In this document: piece by piece, positions 25,267 to 31,532 of the stretch
Layout: each line of letters begins with the position of its first letter
Numbering within the stretch: position 1 is the stretch's first letter
Source: Intrasporangium flavum
GTDB taxonomy: Bacteria > Actinomycetota > Actinomycetes > Actinomycetales > Dermatophilaceae
Reading direction: 5' to 3'
NCBI RefSeq assembly: GCF_001956915.1
Contig: NZ_MLJO01000010.1
Location: 124,001-188,000, forward strand
DNA length: 64,000 nt
The notes under the pieces: generated by a model
Seen by the model: the letters and a program-made list of their open reading frames with translations, nothing else
Databases searched by the model: none
Told to the model about the DNA's origin: nothing
Position numbers and translations under genes: made by a program

Positions 25267-25514
25267 GCACCACCACACTGCGCCGTGAGGTCGCGCGCGT
25301 CGACGCTGAGATCGCAGCTGCGCGCCGCGGCGAGCCGGCGCCGAGGCCGAAGCCGCCGTTCGTCGCCGTCACAGCGAACCCGCACCGGGACTGGCCCGCC
25401 GGGAAGCTCTGGCTCGATACCGGCACCGTCGGCCCCCTCGGCTCACACCCGCTGTGGGTGCTGCTCTACGACGGATCGTTCACGCACGTCGCGTGGCTCG
25501 TCCTCGACCTCTGA
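25263..25514 (+). CDS. Small hypothetical tail-region protein (83 aa)
   Basis: The start overlaps the previous stop as ATGA. A charged N-terminal helix (LRREVARVDAEIAAARR) leads into a Trp-rich strand domain (KLWLDTGTVGPLG, WVLLYDGSFTHVAW). It shares the helix-then-short-domain plan of the 69-residue protein two genes upstream, so both may be tail-tip accessories. Function unknown. Confidence 0.6.
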   Translation: MSTTTLRREVARVDAEIAAARRGEPAPRPKPPFVAVTANPHRDWPAGKLWLDTGTVGPLGSHPLWVLLYDGSFTHVAWLVLDL

Positions 25515-25585
25515 CCACCTCGAGCCGCCCCGCGGCGCCCTTCCACCGAGGCCCACCCAGCGCACCGACTCGAGGGAGCAGCACC

Positions 25586-25612
25586 ATGCGCGAAACCAAG
25601 GCCCGCCGATGA
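25586..25612 (+). CDS. Possible 8-residue leader peptide MRETKARR
   Basis: A GAGGGAG ribosome site stands before this ATG, and its stop overlaps the start of the following membrane protein as ATGA. The larger gene has no good site of its own, so this tiny frame may couple and meter its translation. Too short to confirm by sequence alone. Confidence 0.3.
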   Translation: MRETKARR

Positions 25613-25812
25613 GCCCCAGGGCCTCCATCTGGTTCGTCTCCGTCGTCCTGGGACTCATCGCACTCGTCGTCATCGTTGGCCTCTGGCGTGGCGACCTCAA
25701 CCCCAACGGGGCCGTCGCCACCCTGGCCACGGTCCTCACCGGAACGATGGCCGGCCTCTACTGGCGCGAACGCGACAAGGGCAACCGGCCCAAGGACGGC
25801 AGCGATGAGTAG
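25609..25812 (+). CDS. Small membrane protein, two TM segments (67 aa), holin-like
   Basis: Two hydrophobic segments (IWFVSVVLGLIALVVIVGLW and AVATLATVLTGTMAGLYW) are separated by a short polar turn, with a charged C-terminus (RERDKGNRPKDGSDE). Size, topology and charged tail match small class II holins. It precedes the endolysin by three genes. It overlaps its upstream leader and the downstream gene, indicating coupled translation. Confidence 0.6.
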   Translation: MSPRASIWFVSVVLGLIALVVIVGLWRGDLNPNGAVATLATVLTGTMAGLYWRERDKGNRPKDGSDE

Positions 25813-26347
25813 CCCCGTCATCCTCGCCGGCGTCTTCGCGCTCGGCTTCATCGCCGGGGTCATCGTCGACGACCTCGCAGACCGACCCTTCGGCAAGGAG
25901 AACCGCACCATGAAGGAACGACTCCACCGGGCCAGCATCCGCGCCCGCGCCTGGGCACGGCTCATGCAGCGCAAGGCCACCCGCGACGGCGTCCGCTCCC
26001 GGTTCGACGTCGTCATGCCGTGGCTCGTCATCCTCGCCATGGCGGCCTCCGGCGTCTCCAGCCTGCAGCTGGTCCGCGCCGGCAACGACCTGGACAAGCT
26101 CGGCTCGTGCGTCGCCGACTACAACCAGCGCTTCGCCGAGGCGTACAAGGCTAGGCTCGACGCCTCCGCCCAGGTCAACGAGGCGCTCGACCGGATCGTG
26201 GTCACCGTCTACTCGGCCGACCGTGAGGGCTTCCGCAAGGCCGTCGCCAACTACGTGACGAACCGGCAGAAGGTGAAGAACGCCCAGGCGACGAACCCCT
26301 ACCCGCCACTTCCCACGACCTACTGCGGCCCGGTGGTGACGAAGTGA
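25805..26347 (+). CDS. Membrane protein of the lysis region (180 aa)
   Basis: An N-terminal hydrophobic segment (PVILAGVFALGFIAGVIV) and a second at about residues 70-90 (VVMPWLVILAMAASGVSSL) bracket a basic linker rich in Arg. After them comes a soluble helical domain with two Cys (GSCVADYNQRF near residue 102, TYCGPVV near the C-terminus) that could form a disulphide outside the membrane. The extracellular domain suggests a lysis accessory, but no known family is recognised. Confidence 0.6.
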   Translation: MSSPVILAGVFALGFIAGVIVDDLADRPFGKENRTMKERLHRASIRARAWARLMQRKATRDGVRSRFDVVMPWLVILAMAASGVSSLQLVRAGNDLDKLGSCVADYNQRFAEAYKARLDASAQVNEALDRIVVTVYSADREGFRKAVANYVTNRQKVKNAQATNPYPPLPTTYCGPVVTK

Positions 26348-26673
26348 GGTACCGCGACGTCATCGTCTTCGCCGTTGCGACAGCCCTGCTCATCGTCGCG
26401 CTCGTGCTCTTCCCGATGCGCTACGTCAACGTCGGCCTCGCCATGGTCTCCCTCGCGCTGCTCGTCTCGACGCTCGTGCGCCGCTGGCACCTGCTCACGG
26501 GCCGGCTGCACCGCATCGGCGTCGCGTTCGCGTGCGTGCTCGCCGTCGGCGCCTACGGATCTTGGGAGGCCGCCTCGCAGGCGTCCCCGCCCGGCTACCG
26601 CGTCGTCCTCACGTCACTGTCCCTCTTCGGCCTTCTCGTCGCGCTGATCTGGCGCTTCGACGAGGACCTGTAG
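26344..26673 (+). CDS. Small membrane protein, three TM segments (109 aa)
   Basis: Hydrophobic segments lie near residues 6-24, 30-46 and 60-75, with a fourth weak one near 88-102. A double-Arg loop (VRRWHLLTGRLHR) separates the second and third. The GTG start overlaps the preceding stop. It is the third consecutive small membrane protein before the endolysin. Confidence 0.6.
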   Translation: MRYRDVIVFAVATALLIVALVLFPMRYVNVGLAMVSLALLVSTLVRRWHLLTGRLHRIGVAFACVLAVGAYGSWEAASQASPPGYRVVLTSLSLFGLLVALIWRFDEDL

Positions 26674-26692
26674 CCCCAGCAGTCCCAGCCCG

Positions 26693-26728
26693 AGGGCCCC
26701 GCGCGACACCCCGTCGCGGCGGGGCCTT
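26693..26728 (+). terminator. Terminator-like hairpin before the endolysin gene
   Basis: AGGGCCCCGC-type left arm pairs with GCGGGGCCTT across a 16-base loop, followed by CCTC. It lies 20 bases past the membrane protein stop. It would reduce read-through into the endolysin gene or set its own processing point. Confidence 0.5.
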
Positions 26729-26750
26729 CCTCATGCCCGAGGAGACGTCC

Positions 26751-27620
26751 ATGGCACTGGCCACCTACGAGGAGAACGGCACGATGCTGTCGATCGACCT
26801 CAAGGCCCCGATCGCGGAGGCGCGCCGACTCGGCGCCGCCGACCCGCTGACGAGGGGCACCAAGCTCGTCATCATCAGGGGCTACGGCTCGTACCGGAAG
26901 AACGCAGCCTCCGGCGGCACCGACACCGGCTCCGGGCACGTCGACTTCAACGCCGAGGGCATGACCGACGCCCAGGCGCAGCGGTGGGTCCTGTACCTGC
27001 GCCGGGTCGGCATCATGGCCTACTTCCGGCGCCGCTCCTGGTGGTCGAGCTGGCTCGGCCGGCTCCGGGTCCCGGGCTGGCAGCGGCACGTGCACTGCGG
27101 CCTCTACAAGTCCGCCGACGCGTCGAAGGCGATGCGCGACCAGTGGGCCGAGTGGCTCGCCGGCGGCGACGGGCTGTCGGGCCCGGAGCCCGATGACGGC
27201 GACCGGCGTGTCGTCGGCCGGACCTACGCGCAGTACGTCGCGCTCATGGCCGCGGCCGTCACGAACGTCGGGCAGACCGTCGCGGTCGCCGCCCGGGTCA
27301 AGCTCATCCAGAAGGCACTCCGGCTCAAGGTCGACGGTGTCTGGGGCCCGCAGACCGACGCGGCGCTGTGGCAGATGTGGATCGTCCGCAAGGAGGGCCG
27401 CGCCCGGTTCGTGAAGTACAACGCGACCTGGCGCAAGACGATGCAGCGCCAGTGGGGCGCCCGGGTCATCGACGGCGTCTGGGGGTCGCAGACGCAGGCC
27501 GCGAACCTCGCCACCGTGAAGGTCGTCCAGAAGGCCCTCGGTGTCGTCGCCGACGGCGTCTGGGGCCCCGTCACCGACCGCGCCTACCGGGCGCTCCGGG
27601 CGAAGGCGTACCGGCCGTGA
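26751..27620 (+). CDS. Endolysin: M15-like peptidase with DGVWG wall-binding repeats
   Basis: The 289-residue start is preferred because GAGGAG lies 6 bases ahead; an in-frame ATG 18 bases upstream has no site. Residues 30-120 carry the zinc-peptidase pattern SGHVDF (His63, Asp65) and RHVHCG (His113, His115) of M15-type D,D/L,D-peptidases. Three peptidoglycan-binding repeats follow at about residues 195, 240 and 266, each with DGVWG. It would cut wall cross-links at the end of the lytic cycle. There is no signal peptide, so export depends on a holin. Confidence 0.8.
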   Translation: MALATYEENGTMLSIDLKAPIAEARRLGAADPLTRGTKLVIIRGYGSYRKNAASGGTDTGSGHVDFNAEGMTDAQAQRWVLYLRRVGIMAYFRRRSWWSSWLGRLRVPGWQRHVHCGLYKSADASKAMRDQWAEWLAGGDGLSGPEPDDGDRRVVGRTYAQYVALMAAAVTNVGQTVAVAARVKLIQKALRLKVDGVWGPQTDAALWQMWIVRKEGRARFVKYNATWRKTMQRQWGARVIDGVWGSQTQAANLATVKVVQKALGVVADGVWGPVTDRAYRALRAKAYRP

Positions 27621-27811
27621 GCCGCTCGGCAGACCCTGCCCGCCGAGCGCGGCCCGCGCTCGAGATCAAGGCCCGCCAGGCCGTCTACGTCGGCGGGGCG
27701 ATCATCCTCGCCTGCGCCGTCCTCGGCGGCGCGGCCGCCGTCGCCGCCGTCGCCGCCGTCAACCACGCCTACTCGCGCGCCAGCGCCAGCACCCAGAAGG
27801 AGCCAGCATGA
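27617..27811 (+). CDS. Single-TM small membrane protein (64 aa)
   Basis: The GTG start overlaps the endolysin stop and its own stop overlaps the next start. A basic N-terminus precedes one Ala/Val-rich hydrophobic segment (VYVGGAIILACAVLGGAAAV) and a short polar tail. One-TM proteins next to endolysin genes may be co-holins. The assignment is tentative. Confidence 0.55.
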   Translation: MSRSADPARRARPALEIKARQAVYVGGAIILACAVLGGAAAVAAVAAVNHAYSRASASTQKEPA

Positions 27812-28371
27812 GCACCACCGACCTGACGCGCCTCCCCCTCGAGGGAGTCATCGTCGACCCACCCAAGGCCATCACCATCTTCGGCCGCGAGCCCGCCGCC
27901 TGGCTCGGGCTCATCGAGGCAGTCCTGGGCGTCGCCCTCGCCTTCGGCCTGGGCATCAGCCAAGACACCTTCGGCCCCATCATGGCCGTCGTCTCCGCCA
28001 TGGTCGGCGTATACAGCGCCTGGGCGACGAAGGACACGATGCTCGGCGTCATCGTCGGGCTCGTGAAGGCCCTCGTGACCCTCGTCGCCGTCTACGGGTT
28101 GACGCTCTCCGACTCGCAGGTGGGCGCCGTCCTCGCGGTCACCGCGGTCGTCGTCGCGTTCGTGCAGCGGTCCCAGACCTCCCCCGTCATCGACAACGTC
28201 GCTCCCGCCGACGCGCTGCCGCCGATCCCAGACCCGACCGAGGTCGAGGGCGTCGACCAGGACGCGTCCCTCGGTGACGGCACCGCGGCCGCCGGCGAGC
28301 AGACCGACTCGGCGCAGGACCTCGTGGACCACGCCCTCAGCCAGCCGTATCAGGGCAAGCACGCCGACTGA
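27808..28371 (+). CDS. Phage holin
   Basis: The 187-residue protein has three to four hydrophobic segments (WLGLIEAVLGVALAFGLG, FGPIMAVVSAMVGVYSAW, MLGVIVGLVKALVTLVAV, VGAVLAVTAVVVAFV) and a long acidic C-terminal tail. The plan matches actinophage holins that follow endolysin genes. It is the last gene of the late operon and is followed by the strongest terminator in the prophage. Confidence 0.75.
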   Translation: MSTTDLTRLPLEGVIVDPPKAITIFGREPAAWLGLIEAVLGVALAFGLGISQDTFGPIMAVVSAMVGVYSAWATKDTMLGVIVGLVKALVTLVAVYGLTLSDSQVGAVLAVTAVVVAFVQRSQTSPVIDNVAPADALPPIPDPTEVEGVDQDASLGDGTAAAGEQTDSAQDLVDHALSQPYQGKHAD

Positions 28372-28460
28372 CTGTCGGACCCTCGAGGTAGCGTCACCGA
28401 CGCGACCCCGAATCGCAGGTGCCGGCCCGGCGCCCCACGCCAACCACCGGCCGGCACCGA

Positions 28461-28493
28461 AGAGCCCCGCCCCCCTTCTCGGGGCGGGGCTCT
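28461..28493 (+). terminator. Strong terminator ending the late operon
   Basis: AGAGCCCCGCCCC pairs perfectly over 13 bp with GGGGCGGGGCTCT around a 7-base loop, followed by TTCT. It closes the phage late transcription unit. Confidence 0.85.
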
Positions 28494-28563
28494 TTCTAGG
28501 TGCGGCGGCGTGTCAGCGTCGTTTCAGTCTGTAAGAGTCACTGTTTCTGGTTGCATGCATGGC

Positions 28564-29739
28564 ATGGAGACGACTCTGTCCAAGGACGAACGCCTGCGAC
28601 GCCTCAATCAGGTCTTCACTCCGAGCGCTCCCGTCGCGCGTCGGGATCTCTTCGCGGGCCGCCTCGAGCAAGTCTTCGACATCACATCGGCCATCGCCGA
28701 GCCGGGCAAACACATCGTCATCTATGGCGAGCGCGGCGTCGGGAAGACCTCGTTGGCCAACGTGCTCCACGAGCTCGTCGCGCCCATCATGGGGATCAGT
28801 GTGCAGCCCGCCAAGATCAACTGCAGCACCGTCGACAAGTTCACGTCCCTGTGGACCAAGGTCTGCAGGCAGCTCAAGCTCGAGATCCCCGAGTCCTGGA
28901 CCTACGGCAGCCCGGATCCGGATGAGATCCGGGTCATGTTGGCGGGCATCAAACCACCAGCTGTCATCATCATGGATGAGTTCGACCGGATCGAAGATGA
29001 CGACACCCTGAGCCTGATGGCCGACACGCTCAAGGCGCTGTCGGACCATGCCGTGCCCACGAAGCTCGTCATCGTCGGCGTGGCCGACTCCATCGACCAG
29101 CTCGTGGGAGAGCACGAGTCCGTGCAACGAGCCATCGCCGAAGTAGCCATGCCCCGAATGACCGAAGCGGACATGACTTCGATCATCGACAACGGGCTTC
29201 CTGTGCTCGAGATGGGGATCGAGTCTCAGGCACGAACGCAGATCGGCCGACTCGCGGAAGGCCTTCCCCACTACGTGCACCTGCTCACTCAGAAGGCAAC
29301 CCTGCGTGCGATCCAAGACGACCGCACCACGATCACCACCGGCGACGTCGAGGACGCCATCTCCGTCGCGGTAGCGAAGCACTCCCTGGCCAAGGAGTAT
29401 CAGACCGCGATCCAGAGTCCTCGACCCGACAACCTGTTCGCCCGCGTCCTCACCTCGTGTGCCCTTGCCGAGAAGAACCGACTGGGCGGATTCACCTCGC
29501 GTGCCGTGAGAGACCCGCTGAGCCGCATCATGGGACGGGTCTACGAGATCCCTGCTTTCGCTCCCCACCTCAAGGCCTTCACCGACGCCGACCGGGGGTC
29601 CGTCCTCAAGCGCGAAGGCACTCCTCGGCGCTACACGTATCGCTTTCGGAACCCGCTCCTGCAGCCGTTCGCTGTGCTCACCGCACTGTCCGAGGGGCTG
29701 ATCCCAGAGGAAATGCGCAAGGAGCTGCTCGAAGAGTGA
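28564..29739 (+). CDS. Cdc6/Orc1-like AAA+ ATPase, prophage cargo
   Basis: The protein is about 391 residues. It holds GERGVGKTS (Walker A), VIIMDEFDRI (Walker B), a sensor-like VIVGVADS strand, a helical lid, and a winged-helix-like C-terminus (RRYTYRFRNPLLQPFAV). This plan is shared by Cdc6/Orc1 and by STAND-type ATPases in defence systems. It lies beyond the late terminator, is less GC-rich in third positions, and has no ribosome site, so GTG at 28,510 and ATG at 28,555 are alternative starts. Replication control, partition or antiphage defence are possible. No effector domain is fused. Confidence 0.7.
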   Translation: METTLSKDERLRRLNQVFTPSAPVARRDLFAGRLEQVFDITSAIAEPGKHIVIYGERGVGKTSLANVLHELVAPIMGISVQPAKINCSTVDKFTSLWTKVCRQLKLEIPESWTYGSPDPDEIRVMLAGIKPPAVIIMDEFDRIEDDDTLSLMADTLKALSDHAVPTKLVIVGVADSIDQLVGEHESVQRAIAEVAMPRMTEADMTSIIDNGLPVLEMGIESQARTQIGRLAEGLPHYVHLLTQKATLRAIQDDRTTITTGDVEDAISVAVAKHSLAKEYQTAIQSPRPDNLFARVLTSCALAEKNRLGGFTSRAVRDPLSRIMGRVYEIPAFAPHLKAFTDADRGSVLKREGTPRRYTYRFRNPLLQPFAVLTALSEGLIPEEMRKELLEE

Positions 29740-29782
29740 TGGGTGCTCGAACGCGTGTTCTATCGATCGCCATACTGGATCT

Positions 29783-30025
29783 ATGGCCGGCGGATCAGGA
29801 CGGGGGCACGAGCACCCCACCCCAGCAGTGCCGCCGGCGCGCCAGCACTGCTGGGTGAACCACACGCGCGAGCACGGCGGCCCGCACCCTGGGCTTGTCA
29901 CCGCCTGGCAGCAGCGCGACGGGCAATGGTGGGCCCGGGTCACCTACCTCGTCGTCGAGGCAGATGCCGTCGTCGACCAGTGGTTCCGTGCCGATCAGCT
30001 CACACCCGTCGCGCCGCGCTCGTGA
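29783..30025 (+). CDS. Small hypothetical protein (80 aa)
   Basis: After a Gly/His/Pro-rich start, the core reads CWVNHTREHGG, then LVTAWQQRDGQWWARVTYLV and WFRADQLTPV, a compact beta-barrel-like pattern seen in many actinobacterial small proteins. It starts 43 bases after the ATPase gene on the same strand and ends at a clear terminator. It may be a partner of the ATPase, but no function is known. Confidence 0.6.
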   Translation: MAGGSGRGHEHPTPAVPPARQHCWVNHTREHGGPHPGLVTAWQQRDGQWWARVTYLVVEADAVVDQWFRADQLTPVAPRS

Positions 30026-30032
30026 CAGACGG

Positions 30033-30067
30033 ACGCCCCCGCCGCGCTGCCTGCGTGGCGGGGGCGT
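30033..30067 (+). terminator. Terminator after the ATPase operon
   Basis: ACGCCCCCGCC pairs with GGCGGGGGCGT over 11 bp around a 13-base loop, 8 bases past the stop, followed by TGCCG. Confidence 0.75.
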
Positions 30068-30270
30068 TGCCGTCATCCGAGACGAGCAGATCGGGCGAGT
30101 GCCCGGCGTCCCGGACCGGCAGCCCCCCTCGCGGTGGGGGTGCTCCCGTCGGCGCCGACGCTAAACCTTCAACGCCCCGGCCACCTCTGCCTTCAAGGCT
30201 GTCACCGAGCATGCACGCGCGTCAGCGAATCGCGGAAACGCCATCGGCAGTGACCTCAGCCGCATCAGGG

Positions 30271-30531
30271 CTATACGCGAGTCTCGTGAGAGGCGCCGAC
30301 GACGACCTCACCCACACCGGGAGGGGGCAGCTCGTCGCGGCTCGCGAAGGCGAGCCGGTCACGGGCCGCATGTTCGACCAGCACCGGAACGAAGTCGCGC
30401 ACCGGCCCGTCGAGTTCCGAGTGCGCGAGCCGGACCGCAGCCTCGATGACGTCTTCGTGGACGTGTGGGAAGCGTTCCGCCAGCCGGGCGCGGACCTCCT
30501 CCAAGGCCTTCATCTCAGCCGCTCGATCCAT
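30271..30531 (-). CDS. Three-helix-bundle dimerisation domain protein
   Basis: The chosen start gives 86 residues beginning MDRAAEMKALEEVRARL; a TTG 57 bases further upstream is the alternative. The helices EVRARLAERFPHVHEDVIEA, VRLAHSELDG and FVPVLVEHAARDRL match the small actinobacterial family annotated with a three-helix-bundle dimerisation domain. Function is unknown in the family. It is on the opposite strand to the late genes and may be prophage cargo or host. Confidence 0.65.
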   Translation of the reverse strand: MDRAAEMKALEEVRARLAERFPHVHEDVIEAAVRLAHSELDGPVRDFVPVLVEHAARDRLAFASRDELPPPGVGEVVVGASHETRV

Positions 30532-30744
30532 GCGGCCATGGTGGGCGCGACTGGCAGGCTCGCGCAAGGCCCCGGACCTCCAGCCCAACCCCGTGACCAG
30601 GCTGCGGCCGTTCGCGGCCTTGAGGAGGTATGACAGTTGAGCCGTTGTCCGATCTGTGCATCCACTGTGTGCGACGATCCGATCACCCGACGCGCAGCCA
30701 TCCCAGCTTGCGCGTCGACGCCTCGTCCCTCAGAGGCGTTTGAA

Positions 30745-30783
30745 GTCAGGCCGTCGCCCCCATCCCCCGGGCGGCGGCCTGAC
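30745..30783. terminator. Bidirectional hairpin, possible rnpB terminator
   Basis: GTCAGGCCGTCGCCC pairs with GGGCGGCGGCCTGAC over 15 bp with one G-U/T-G mismatch and a 9-base loop. Neither flank has a long T tract. It could stop transcription from rnpB on the minus strand. Confidence 0.5.
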
Positions 30784-30815
30784 CGCGTTGCGAATCATCC
30801 GACCGCCCCATGAAC

Positions 30816-30834
30816 AAGGTTTCCGCGGAACCTT
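30816..30834. repeat. Palindrome AAGGTTTCCGCGGAACCTT
   Basis: Removing one T gives a perfect 18-bp palindrome. It lies between the hairpin and the phased repeats. A protein-binding or recombination site is possible. Confidence 0.45.
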
Positions 30835-30876
30835 AACTATGGCTCGATGATGCCGAGCCTTCCGAGCCTCGATCTT

Positions 30877-30935
30877 GGTCCGTCTCTGGTCCGTCCCAGC
30901 ATTCGCCGAACCGCCCCGGTCCGTCTAGGTCCGTC
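30877..30935 (+). repeat. Four phased GGTCCGTC direct repeats
   Basis: Copies start at 30,877, 30,888, 30,918 and 30,928: two pairs with 11- and 10-bp spacing, about one helical turn. Paired sites of this kind beside an integration point are typical of tyrosine integrase arm-type sites. The link is inference. Confidence 0.5.
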
Positions 30936-31029
30936 CGAATCCCACCCCGCCGCACCCTACGACTCCCAGCCGCTCCCAGCGCGTTTCCGCAGGTCAGCGC
31001 CAGATCAAGCACCAACAGCGGCTTCTGAG

Positions 31030-31430
31030 CGGATGAGTCGGCCGGTACGCCGGGTTCTGTCCCGCGGCGCCGTTACCGGCATCCGCGGTGGCGGCCATCC
31101 ATCTAGGCCGACCATTGCTGGCCGGCTCGAGCGTCCTACCCGCGCACTCGACCGGGCCGGTCTCCCGACGCCCGAGGGCGTCGATCGTGCGCTGTCTGGA
31201 CTTGCTCCGGGTGGGGTTTACCGAGCCGCTCCAGTCACCTGGAGCGCTGGTGGTCTCTTACACCACCGTTTCACCCTTACCGGCGGCCGAGGCCTCCGGC
31301 GGTCTGTTCTCTGTGGCACTGTCCCGCGGGTCACCCCGGGTGGCTGTTGGCCACCACCCTGCCCTTCGGAGCCCGGACGTTCCTCGGCAGGGCCGAAGCC
31401 CTGACGCGACCGCCTGGCCGACTCATCCGC
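31030..31430 (-). ncRNA. rnpB: RNase P RNA
   Basis: Read on the minus strand, the sequence begins GCGGATGAGTCGGCC and ends CGGCGTACCGGCCGACTCATC, giving the terminal pairing of bacterial type A RNase P RNA. Universally conserved pieces are present: GAGGAACGTCCGGGCTCC near the 5' end, ACAGTGCCACAGAGAACAG, GGTAAGGGTGAAACGGTG, and ACAGAACCCGGCGTACCGG near the 3' end. It is the catalytic RNA that matures tRNA 5' ends. Open frames across it are chance. Ends are placed by pairing and may shift a few bases. Confidence 0.95.
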
Positions 31431-31434
31431 GTCC

Positions 31435-31465
31435 AGCATAGGGGTCCGGACGCGTGGGCTCCCAA
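31435..31465 (-). promoter_or_regulatory. rnpB promoter
   Basis: On the minus strand TTGGGA (31,465-31,460) and TATGCT (31,440-31,435) are spaced 19 bp. TATGCT ends about 5-7 bases before the predicted RNA 5' end. Confidence 0.55.
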
Positions 31466-31532
31466 CCAGCGCAGGCTCGCTGGGCATCGGGCACGTTCCG
31501 GACGACGCGTCCCGCCGCGTGGGGGGCCACGG

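Larger units (their letters stand above)
1..31029. mobile_element. Siphovirus prophage, right-hand part
   Basis: Nearly the complete late region of a long-tailed phage is laid out in canonical order: terminase, portal, MuF-like protein, scaffold, capsid, joining genes, major tail protein, frameshifted tail chaperones, tape measure, tail tip, membrane/lysis genes and holin. The left end is outside the window, because the first gene is already truncated. The right limit is set at the 3' end of rnpB, where phased repeats resemble integrase arm sites; a more conservative limit is the terminator after the holin gene. No integrase, excisionase or repressor is visible, so whether the element is complete or active cannot be judged here. 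Confidence 0.75.
30532..31029. other. Gene-free junction between prophage and rnpB
   Basis: No convincing gene is visible in about 500 bases. The stretch holds a 15-bp near-perfect hairpin, an 18-bp palindrome with one extra T, and four phased GGTCCGTC repeats, then reaches the 3' end of rnpB. The arrangement resembles an attachment-site half (arm sites beside the 3' end of an RNA gene). The other half is outside the window. Confidence 0.45.

Noticed and set aside
28372-28460. Possible promoter or small RNA before the late terminator
   Set aside because: Nothing beyond GC-rich partial self-complementarity is visible, so no feature is claimed.
30847-31441. Open frames across the rnpB region
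   Set aside because: The DNA encodes RNase P RNA on the minus strand, with conserved helices explaining its sequence.
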